From: an uncultured Porphyromonadaceae bacterium
GTDB lineage: Bacteria; Bacteroidota; Bacteroidia; Bacteroidales; Muribaculaceae
Assembly: GCA_902461565.1 (NCBI GenBank)
Contig: CABPYL010000037.1
Location: forward strand, 1 to 33,084
Direction of reading: 5' to 3'
DNA length: 33,084 bases
Positions 7,341-15,002 of this stretch are shown piece after piece; within the stretch, counting starts at the first letter, position 1; each line of letters starts with the position of its first letter. Both the position numbers and the translations under genes were made by a program. The notes under the pieces are model-generated. The model was not told the DNA's origin, did no database searches, and worked only from the letters and a program-made list of their open reading frames with translations.

Positions 7341-9191
7341 TTACCAACCAGGGTTCTGTTTGAGGTTGGGATTGAGAGAGAGTTCGTTTGAAGGAATGGG
7401 ATAGAAATAGTCGCGTGCTTCGTTCCAGCCGTTACGGTTAACCTTGCTGCCGGCATGGTAGTTGATGTATCCGTGGCTATCGGCACCGCCAGTCTTTGCG
7501 GCAGCATCGATGGTGAGGAACACATCCTTGCCTATTTCCAGATACTGGCAGTCATCGTAGGCATCCACCTTGGGAGCTTCGGTACCGTTTGCATAGAATA
7601 CTACGCTGATTTTTCCGTCGCCTTTGAGGTCCATCTGGCAGGGCCCCTCGATATAAATACCGGAGAAGGCCTGATCGAGGCACTTGCCCTGGTGCCAGCG
7701 CATGAGGTCGTCGATGCGGAGAGCCTCCTGAGCGAGCTCGATTGTGCGCTCGCGACGGATTTCAAGGATAACGCCCTGGTTGGAACCGGTAACATTGTCG
7801 TAGCCGGTCTCGGAGGATGTCAGATAGGGGTCGGGATTAGCGTTAGCCGTAGCCATGTTCAGGCCGGGCATTCCGGCGCGGCTGCGGATGAGGTTGACAC
7901 TCTTGTCGAGGTCGGCCTGTGCAAGAGTTCCAAGTTCAGCCTTAGCCTCGGCATAGCTGAGGAGGACTTCAGCGTAGCGCATAACGGGAATGTCGTTATT
8001 GCAACGGCCCTGTGTAGAATGGGGATCGCCGCAAACCCCCTTGCCCTGCGTCCACTTGATTGGCAAGTAACCGGTCGGTGTAACACCGTAGTTAACGGCG
8101 ATTTTTGCGCTTTCACCTGGATAGGTGTAACCGGGAGTCATGATTGTCTGTGCAAAACGCGGGTCGCGGTCCTTCACTTCGTCGAGGAACGACATTGTCT
8201 GCCATCCGGGACGGTCGGTGAAGCGTGAGCCGTCTTTCATCAGGTAAGTATTGACGAACTTGCGGGTGAAACCGGGGCGTCCGTGTGTGCCAAGTTCGCA
8301 GTAGAGGGTAAGGCCATGCTGGTTATCGGCAATGTTCGACTTGTAGGAACGTGCGAGAATATACTCGTTGGGGTCTGCGTCGTCTTCAACGAAAAGCATC
8401 GAGTAGTCTTCCAGTGGCTTACCGGAGTTATGGAGCTGATACTTGCCGTATTTTCCGCTCATAAGTTCCTCGGCGGCGCTTACAGCCTGATTGAGATAGT
8501 AGTTGTAGTCGTTTCCTTCGAGGGTAATGTTGTGGTATTTTCGGAAAGTACCTTCGTAGAGACATACGCGGGCCTTGAGTGCAAGAGCTGCGCCTTTTGT
8601 AGCACGGAAAGCGGCTTCCTCCTTGTGCTGGTCGCGAGTGCGAAGATTCTCGACAGCATAGTCAAGGTCTTCGATCATGTGCGTCATGATAGTCTCGCGG
8701 TTGTCTCGCGGGGCGTATAGCTGCTCTTCATCGGAAGCGAGGGAATGGTCAACCCAGGGCACATCGCCGAAACGTTTGAGCTTTTCGAAGTAGAAATATG
8801 CGCGGAAGAAACGAGCAACGGCAGCATATTCCTCATAAGCCTCTGTATCGGACGAAAGCTGTCCATACTCGAGGAAGTCGTTGATACGGCGCAGGTTTGT
8901 CCAGGTCCATCCGCTGCCGCTTTTTGGGATTGAACGCTCGCCGCCACCGCGAACGAAAGCGGTGAGGTTTGCATTCACCATAACGTCGCTGATTTCTTTT
9001 GCGACATCGTCGGCAGCAGGCAGAAGGTTATTGTAGAGAGGGTTTGTGAACATTTCCATGTCCGAAGCCGTGGCATTGGTGAAGTAGGCAATGTATGTCG
9101 GCTTGTCCTTCGGCGTGAGATCGATGGCATCCTCACAGGAGCTCAACCCTGCGGCAGCCATAATCAGAGCGGGAATTATGTATTTTTTCAT
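7341..9191 (-). CDS. SusD/RagB family nutrient-binding outer membrane lipoprotein
   Basis: A 616-residue surface lipoprotein that caps the SusC channel and captures the substrate. The signal peptide ends at Cys19 (GLSSCED), followed by the typical I-D-L-T-P-K-D opening. Helical TPR-like blocks are visible (NLRRINDFLEYG, YAAVARFFRAYFYFEKLKRFGDVPWV, KGAALALKARVCLYEGTFRKY, YAEVLLSYAEAKAELG). The C-terminal signature EIRRERTIELAQEALRIDDLMRW is diagnostic of the RagB/SusD family. Length is within the family's broad range. It begins 14 nt after the SusC stop. Specificity cannot be read from the sequence. Confidence 0.95.
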   Translation of the reverse strand: MKKYIIPALIMAAAGLSSCEDAIDLTPKDKPTYIAYFTNATASDMEMFTNPLYNNLLPAADDVAKEISDVMVNANLTAFVRGGGERSIPKSGSGWTWTNLRRINDFLEYGQLSSDTEAYEEYAAVARFFRAYFYFEKLKRFGDVPWVDHSLASDEEQLYAPRDNRETIMTHMIEDLDYAVENLRTRDQHKEEAAFRATKGAALALKARVCLYEGTFRKYHNITLEGNDYNYYLNQAVSAAEELMSGKYGKYQLHNSGKPLEDYSMLFVEDDADPNEYILARSYKSNIADNQHGLTLYCELGTHGRPGFTRKFVNTYLMKDGSRFTDRPGWQTMSFLDEVKDRDPRFAQTIMTPGYTYPGESAKIAVNYGVTPTGYLPIKWTQGKGVCGDPHSTQGRCNNDIPVMRYAEVLLSYAEAKAELGTLAQADLDKSVNLIRSRAGMPGLNMATANANPDPYLTSSETGYDNVTGSNQGVILEIRRERTIELAQEALRIDDLMRWHQGKCLDQAFSGIYIEGPCQMDLKGDGKISVVFYANGTEAPKVDAYDDCQYLEIGKDVFLTIDAAAKTGGADSHGYINYHAGSKVNRNGWNEARDYFYPIPSNELSLNPNLKQNPGW

Positions 9192-9205
9192 TGTATTACT
9201 CCTTA

Positions 9206-12200
9206 TTAGAATGTGAGGTCAAGACCGAACATGAATGTCTTAGGCCAGGGATAGTAGCAGTTGTTCAGGTCGTTGTTGCTGCGGCTGAACGAAGCCTCGG
9301 GGTCGATATACTTGCTGTTCTTCTTGATGGGCGACCAGTAAGCGAGGTTCTCGCCGGAGAAGTATACTCTAACTTTGTCGATGCAAGCCTTCTTTGTCCA
9401 TTTCTGCGGGAGAGTGTAACCCACGGTGAGGTTTTTCAGACGGCAGTAGCGGATGTTCTGCAGGTAACGGTCGTTGGTATACTGCAGAGGACCTTTCGAC
9501 CATGCGTAGCGGCCCATAGGACGCGGGAAGTATGCGTCGGGATTGTCTACGCTCCAGACCTTGTCGAGGAAGTCGGCGGGAAGGAAGGATACATATTCAT
9601 AGGAGTAGGAACCCCAGAAAGCATAGTTCTGTCCGTTGGGATACCAGTAATGGTTACCGGTGCCCTGGAAGAATACGGAAACGTCGAAGCCGCAGTACTG
9701 GAATCCGGCAGTAAGACCATAAGAGAGTGTGGGGAGTTCGTTGCCAATGCGACGGAGGTCGCCGTGGTTTTCGAGAGAGTTAACGGGAACATACTCGGAA
9801 GCTGTGGCTTTGTCCTTGTCGTTGAGGTGCGAGAGAGCTTCTTTGTAGATGTCGCCGTCTTCGGGGAGATAGATCTGTCCTTTCCAACGAATCATGTCGT
9901 CGCGACCGTCGTCAACGCGACCGTTTCCGTCGAGGTCGAGGAACTTAACGTCGCCAGCTTTCCAACCGCCGGGCAGACCGCCGCGAATCTTGGTGAGGTC
10001 GACCTCGGAAGCGTACTGAGCGGCTTCCTCGTCGGTTGCGAAGTACTTGTCGCCAACGGAATAGCCCCAGATTTCACCGATCTGCTGCCCCTCGTAGTAC
10101 TGCGAGAGGAGCTTGTTGTTATTATTGAACTTGGTGATTTCCGAACGGTAGTCGGAGAGGTTGAATGTTACGTTGTAGTTGAACTTGTGGTTGAAGAGAT
10201 TGAACGCGTCGTTCCACTGGAACGAGAGTTCGTAGCCTTTTGTGCGCATGTTGGCAATGTTCATATCGGGAACTTCGGCGCCATAAACAGCGGGGAGCTC
10301 GTTACCGAGGGTAAGCATGTTGTCGGTGTCGCGGATATAAACGTCGCCGGTAAATGTCAGCCTGTTGTTGAAGAAGCTCAGGTCGAGACCAAGGTCCCAC
10401 TGCTTAGCAGTTTCCCAAGTAAGGTCGCCAGCGATAGGCTTGTCGAGAGAAGTGTACTTGGACGAACCGTTGCCGGTACCGAAGTTGAAACTTGCGAAGT
10501 TGTGAGAAGTAACGGCACGGAAGAAGTTGTAGAGCGAGCTTGTCTGCTGGTTGCCGAGGTGGCCGTAGGAGAAACGGATCTTGGAGTTGTTCCATACGGG
10601 GCGGAGGGGCTCCCAGAAGCTTTCCTCAGACATACGCCAGCCTACGGAACCGGAGGGGAAGAAACCCCAGCGGTGTCCTTCGCCGAAGCGCGAGGTACCG
10701 TCGTAGCGGCAGGAGAATTCAACAAGGTATTTGCCCTTGTAGTCGTAGTTTGCACGGCCGAAGATACCTTCGAGGGCATATTCGTTCTGGCCGCCCTGTA
10801 CGGTATAGGTTACCTGAGACTGACCTTCCTGGGGAACGGCAAGGGAGATATCGTCGAGATCGGCGGAGCTGAGCGAGCTTACGTCAACGCCTACGCGCTT
10901 GTAGTCGTACTTCTCGTAGTTGTAACCGGCCATCACGGTAACGTTGTGAGCCTCGTTGAAGGTGTCGCGGTATGTACCGAAGGCGTTCACCGAGTAGTAG
11001 TTGCGTGTGGCGCTTACTTCGTTGAGGTGGGTAAGGCCGGCGCCGGTGGCGTAGGAGTCCATTTCAGCGTCGGGCGTCTGGCGATAGTAGAACGGATTGC
11101 CGCGGTGCATGTCGCGGTACTGATAGAAGCGATATGTGAAGTCGCCTGTGATTGTGAGCTGCTCGATAGGCTTGATGTTCATGCGGAAAGTATTCGCAAA
11201 GTCGGTCTTGCGCTCGATGTTGCGGTGTGAGCCACTGCCCTGAAGGATGTGGCGTCCGTTTGCAACTCGGTAGCTCTGCCAGGGCACAGTACCTACCCAC
11301 GAACCGTCGGGGTTCTTGAGGGGGTAGCATGCGAGGGCATGACGGTTGGAGTATGCGAATGTGTCCTGAACGTCGCCGGATCCCTGATAGGAGTAGGACG
11401 AACCGTAGAACGAAGTGTTGTTGCTTACGTCGACCCACTTGTTGACAGCGAAGTCGATCTTCGAACGGAGATTGTACTTGTGGTATTTGTCGGGAGTGAG
11501 CTTGAGGATACCTTCGCGGAGGTCCATGCCACCGGATAGGAAGTAGCGGAACTTGTCCTTGCCACCGCTGAAGGAGATGTTGTACTGCTGAGTGGGGTGA
11601 CGGTCGCGGTACTGCTCGTGGTACCAGTCAGTATTGTTATAGTATGCCCAGCGCTTCTGACCGTTGCGTTCGGTCTCAACGGTCCAGGGACGGAGTGGAT
11701 TCTCGGTCTTGTCGTTTACACGAGCGAGGAGCTCCATCATGTCGTTGTTGTCATACTTGATGTACTTGTCGCCACCGTTGGCAGCCTGCCAGAATGTATT
11801 TACAGCGTAAACCGACCAGTAGCCCTGGGTGATGAAGTCGGTGGATGTAGTAGGTTCTTCCCAACCGGCACGACCATTGAAACGCACTGTAGCCACACCG
11901 TCTTTAGCCTGACCACTCTTGGTTGTTACAAGAATAACACCGTAGGCAGCGCGAGCACCGTAGACGGCAGAAGCGGAAGCGTCCTTGATAACGGAGATGG
12001 ACTCCACGTCGTTGGGGTTTACCATGTCGATGTCGCCGATAGCGCCGTCGATAAGGACGAGTGGGCTACCGCCGTTGATAGACGTCTGGCCGCGGACGTT
12101 TAGAGTAGCGGACTGTCCGGGAACGCCGGAGCTGGTGGTTACATTAAGACCGGATACAGCGCCCTGCAGCATGTTGGAAACGGAAACAGCGGGACGGTTC

Positions 12201-12601
12201 TCGAGAGCCTTTCCGTCGACAGCGGCCACGGCGCCGGTGATGTTGGCCTTTTTCTGGCTGCCATAACCGATTACCACTGTACCTTCGAGGGCGATAGCGT
12301 TTTCGTGCAGCTGCACGTTAACGGTGTTCTGGGATGCGCCCACCTTTACGGTCTGAGGTGCATAACCCACATAGGAAATGAGGAGCGTTACAGGACCTTC
12401 GGGCACCTTCAGTTTGAAGTTACCGTCAACGTCTGTGGCGACAGCTATCTTCGTCGATTGGACTTGAACGCTGACACCGACCAAAGGTTCGTCCTGAGTG
12501 TCAGTAACGGTACCTTTAAGCTCTCGGTTGGCTGCGTATGCCGAGGTTACCCCCGTCAGCAACAGCGCAATGACGAAAAGCAGTCGTGTGATTACTTTCA
12601 T
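9206..12601 (-). CDS. SusC/RagA family TonB-linked outer membrane transporter
   Basis: A 1131-residue TonB-dependent outer-membrane channel. The order is: signal peptide (cleavage near SAYAANRE), carboxypeptidase-regulatory-like beta domain (ELKGTVTDTQDEPLVGVSVQV to about residue 105), TonB-box region (GTVVIGYGSQKKANITGAV), plug domain with VLIDGAIGDIDMVNPNDVESI and VIKDASASAVYGARAAYGVI, and a long barrel ending in the aromatic KTFMFGLDLTF. No N-terminal STN signalling domain is seen, so no anti-sigma coupling is expected. It lies 58 nt after the phosphoesterase gene and 14 nt before susD, clearly one operon. The substrate is unknown; the neighbouring phosphoesterase hints at phosphate esters. 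Confidence 0.96.
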   Translation of the reverse strand: MKVITRLLFVIALLLTGVTSAYAANRELKGTVTDTQDEPLVGVSVQVQSTKIAVATDVDGNFKLKVPEGPVTLLISYVGYAPQTVKVGASQNTVNVQLHENAIALEGTVVIGYGSQKKANITGAVAAVDGKALENRPAVSVSNMLQGAVSGLNVTTSSGVPGQSATLNVRGQTSINGGSPLVLIDGAIGDIDMVNPNDVESISVIKDASASAVYGARAAYGVILVTTKSGQAKDGVATVRFNGRAGWEEPTTSTDFITQGYWSVYAVNTFWQAANGGDKYIKYDNNDMMELLARVNDKTENPLRPWTVETERNGQKRWAYYNNTDWYHEQYRDRHPTQQYNISFSGGKDKFRYFLSGGMDLREGILKLTPDKYHKYNLRSKIDFAVNKWVDVSNNTSFYGSSYSYQGSGDVQDTFAYSNRHALACYPLKNPDGSWVGTVPWQSYRVANGRHILQGSGSHRNIERKTDFANTFRMNIKPIEQLTITGDFTYRFYQYRDMHRGNPFYYRQTPDAEMDSYATGAGLTHLNEVSATRNYYSVNAFGTYRDTFNEAHNVTVMAGYNYEKYDYKRVGVDVSSLSSADLDDISLAVPQEGQSQVTYTVQGGQNEYALEGIFGRANYDYKGKYLVEFSCRYDGTSRFGEGHRWGFFPSGSVGWRMSEESFWEPLRPVWNNSKIRFSYGHLGNQQTSSLYNFFRAVTSHNFASFNFGTGNGSSKYTSLDKPIAGDLTWETAKQWDLGLDLSFFNNRLTFTGDVYIRDTDNMLTLGNELPAVYGAEVPDMNIANMRTKGYELSFQWNDAFNLFNHKFNYNVTFNLSDYRSEITKFNNNNKLLSQYYEGQQIGEIWGYSVGDKYFATDEEAAQYASEVDLTKIRGGLPGGWKAGDVKFLDLDGNGRVDDGRDDMIRWKGQIYLPEDGDIYKEALSHLNDKDKATASEYVPVNSLENHGDLRRIGNELPTLSYGLTAGFQYCGFDVSVFFQGTGNHYWYPNGQNYAFWGSYSYEYVSFLPADFLDKVWSVDNPDAYFPRPMGRYAWSKGPLQYTNDRYLQNIRYCRLKNLTVGYTLPQKWTKKACIDKVRVYFSGENLAYWSPIKKNSKYIDPEASFSRSNNDLNNCYYPWPKTFMFGLDLTF

Positions 12602-12659
12602 AACAAAAATTGGTTGGTTATTGATTGGTATTAACTGGATTTCGTATCATGACGAAGCC

Positions 12660-14633
12660 TTATTTGTAGGCTTCGATGGAGAATGCCCTCGGGCGTTCCA
12701 TGTTCTCGGTCCATACGTTGCCGAATTCATCCTCCACGCGAATTGTCAGGTCTACATCGGAATTATCGCAAGTAACCTGGAAGAAGTGGGGATAGTTCTG
12801 GGTAACGAATGAGGGAGCGCTCTTTATAGAGGAGCTGTTGAAACGCTTGACACTCATGGCTGCGATGTGCAGGGGGTCGTAGGCAGTAACGGGGGTGGGA
12901 GTGAGGGTGCGTCCGCCCTCCTCGGTTACAGTGATTTTCCACGAGGGATTATAGTTCCATATATTGATGAGCACCTTGTCGTTCTTGGTGCCGGGATATG
13001 CCTTGGCATATTTGGTCCAGTCCTTATAGGCGCTTGTGGACTTGTCGAGCTGGGGAACGTCGGCGTCGGAGAACTTCACCTCGTTGAGGTCGTAGGCGCG
13101 GAACTGCACGTCGGTGCTCTTGCCGGTAGGCTTGTAGATCCACTTCACGTCCTTGCCGTTGAAGTTCCAGATAGCGTAACCGCCGGGGGCACCGTCGGGA
13201 GCGAGGTGTACACCAGGAGTGAGATGTCCCGACCACCACCACGAACCGCATACAGCGGCCACGTTGTGCTCGCGGATATCCTTGCCACCCACGCAGGTGT
13301 GCGAGGGTGCCACGTTATAGTTCTTGTGGGTATGGCCGGTTACAATATTCAGACTGTAGCCGTCGAATATGCCGAGCACTTCGGATGCGTTACCCATGTG
13401 CAGGCGGAACTGCGACGCGCCGTTGGGGCCGTACATGGGGGCGTGCATGATAAGGATTACCGGGGTGCTCTTGTCTACGTAGCTCAGGTCTTTCTTCAGC
13501 CACGCAACCTGGTCGGCCAGGAGCTGTTCGCTATAGTTACGGCTTTCAGTGCCGTCGTATGCAGAGCAGTCGATATTATCCAACGCGATATAGTGATGGC
13601 CACCTATATTATATGAATAATAGTTGGGTGCGATAACCGAGCGGAAAGCAGTTTTTGCGTCGAAGTTATTCTTAGCCTTCATATCGTTGTCATGATTGCC
13701 AATGGTGTGGTAAATCATGATATCGTTGCCTGTTGCGGCTACCTGGGTATTGATTGTCTGTACATAGTTGCTCAGGCTGTAGTTGCGGCTGTACCAGTAA
13801 AGGTCCCAGCTCATGTCGCCAAGGGTGATACCGTAGATACGTTCACCGGTGTGCGTGCTGCAATAGCTGTTGAGGTCGCTGGTGAAATCACGGAACTGAG
13901 CGAGGTCGCCTGTGCGGTCGGCAAGGTGCATATCACCTAAGAAAAGTACTGTATACTTGCTCTGATCCACTTTCCTGAAAGTGAAGTTTGCCACTTCGGG
14001 GATGTCTTTATCGTAGCGCATAGCCTGCGATATTACGGGGAACACGCCGTTCTGGGCAGGTTCGTAGCCCGACGGTGTGATAACGAACACATAGCCGAGC
14101 GGTTTCTCGGACTGCATTTCATAGCGGCCCTCGGCATTGGTTTTTGCGAAGATTGTGCCGTCGCTCACAAGGACGTCGGCCAACGGACCTTCGTCGGTGG
14201 ATATTGTTCCGTATACCGTTGTGCCAGGCTGGGGGTCGAAAGGCTTGTCAACAATGGCAATCTTTATCTGGCCGAGAGACTTGGTCTCGCCGTTGCGACG
14301 GAAAAACAGACGGTATGTGCCGTCGGAAAGGCTTTCGGGGAAAGCGAAACTGAACGATTCGGCTGTTATGTCCGATACCGCACAGGGTATGCTTGTTCCG
14401 GAGCCTTCGGTCTGCACGCTCACAATATCGGTGGTCTCAACCTTGCCGCTTTTGATTTTGAGCGTTACCACGCGGGCCTCGCCCTTGATTATATCATAAA
14501 TTGCGGGAACCTCGATATCGGGGAACTGACCTGCATCAGGCGACGGTTCATCCGACGACGAGCACGACCACAAGAGCATCGCCAACAGCATAGGCATGGC
14601 GATTAAAAAGTACTTGCGAAATTTGTTTTGCAT
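12660..14633 (-). CDS. Calcineurin-like metallophosphoesterase lipoprotein
   Basis: A 657-residue predicted lipoprotein (Cys24 in LLWSC, followed by SSSDEP) and first gene of the SusCD operon. An N-terminal beta region and a carboxypeptidase-regulatory-like segment (about 138-220) precede the catalytic domain. That domain has the complete metallophosphoesterase ligand set: GDMH (Asp234, His236), GDMSWD (Asp273, Asp277), GNHD (Asn313, His314), LIMHAP (His397) and GHTH (His434, His436). A C-terminal beta domain from about 480 matches the calcineurin-like phosphoesterase C-terminal layout. It should hydrolyse a phosphomono- or diester with a two-metal centre, outside the cytoplasm. With no glycosidase in the locus, it is the only enzyme likely to act on the imported substrate. 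Which ester it cleaves is unknown. Confidence 0.88.
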   Translation of the reverse strand: MQNKFRKYFLIAMPMLLAMLLWSCSSSDEPSPDAGQFPDIEVPAIYDIIKGEARVVTLKIKSGKVETTDIVSVQTEGSGTSIPCAVSDITAESFSFAFPESLSDGTYRLFFRRNGETKSLGQIKIAIVDKPFDPQPGTTVYGTISTDEGPLADVLVSDGTIFAKTNAEGRYEMQSEKPLGYVFVITPSGYEPAQNGVFPVISQAMRYDKDIPEVANFTFRKVDQSKYTVLFLGDMHLADRTGDLAQFRDFTSDLNSYCSTHTGERIYGITLGDMSWDLYWYSRNYSLSNYVQTINTQVAATGNDIMIYHTIGNHDNDMKAKNNFDAKTAFRSVIAPNYYSYNIGGHHYIALDNIDCSAYDGTESRNYSEQLLADQVAWLKKDLSYVDKSTPVILIMHAPMYGPNGASQFRLHMGNASEVLGIFDGYSLNIVTGHTHKNYNVAPSHTCVGGKDIREHNVAAVCGSWWWSGHLTPGVHLAPDGAPGGYAIWNFNGKDVKWIYKPTGKSTDVQFRAYDLNEVKFSDADVPQLDKSTSAYKDWTKYAKAYPGTKNDKVLINIWNYNPSWKITVTEEGGRTLTPTPVTAYDPLHIAAMSVKRFNSSSIKSAPSFVTQNYPHFFQVTCDNSDVDLTIRVEDEFGNVWTENMERPRAFSIEAYK

Positions 14634-14786
14634 AAGACAAGTAGGTTAAATCTTTGCGTTAGATTGATTAATCTATTATTTTTTAAGGTTTAATGTTTCG
14701 TGATATAAGATTTCTAAGTTGTTGATGTTCTCACGGATAATTGTGTCCGTGTCCCGTAACGCTCTTTCGATATATTGCGGGATGTG

Positions 14787-14794
14787 CAAAGATA
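14787..14794 (-). promoter_or_regulatory. Candidate -7 element for the phosphoesterase-SusCD operon
   Basis: The complement reads TATCTTTG, fitting the Bacteroidetes TAnnTTTG -7 box. No TTTG is present at 19-21 nt upstream, so the promoter may be weak or need an activator or a dedicated sigma factor. The predicted leader is about 145 nt. Confidence 0.35.
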
Positions 14795-14950
14795 ACACAT
14801 TTGTTTTAAATATTCCGCATAAAAATGAACAATTTTTTACTAAATAAAATCAAAACGAAAACTATTTTGAAACCAAACGAAACAAAACCGCTTTCGTAAA
14901 CATCTTTATATCCGCCGGCGACACTCACCCGCATAACGATATAACCACAC

Positions 14951-14980
14951 AAAAAAAGCCCGCTGCGCAGAGCGGGCTTT
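14951..14980 (-). terminator. Terminator of the BIG2-domain protein gene
   Basis: Perfect 10-bp arms AAAGCCCGCT (14955-14964) and AGCGGGCTTT (14971-14980) enclose a six-base loop. On the minus strand the stem runs into seven T residues (complement of 14951-14957). It lies 22 nt beyond the stop codon at 15003. Confidence 0.85.
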
Positions 14981-15002
14981 ATGTAAGGATACGGATAATC
15001 TG

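Larger units (their letters stand above)
14634..15002. other. Intergenic region: operon leader, promoter and upstream terminator
   Basis: This 369-bp gap holds no convincing gene. From right to left on the minus strand it has the terminator of the BIG2 gene (14951-14980), an AT-rich stretch, a -7-like TATCTTTG at 14787-14794, and a leader of about 145 nt before the phosphoesterase start. Within the leader CACGGA (14732-14737) and TCCGTG (14746-14751) form a small 6-bp hairpin of unknown meaning. Confidence 0.5.

Noticed and set aside
9191..11230. A 679-residue open frame on the plus strand
   Set aside because: It lies wholly antisense to susC, has no family sequence, is rich in Val/Glu as expected from the complement of a GC-biased coding strand, and has no ribosome-binding context. 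SusC on the other strand explains the region completely.
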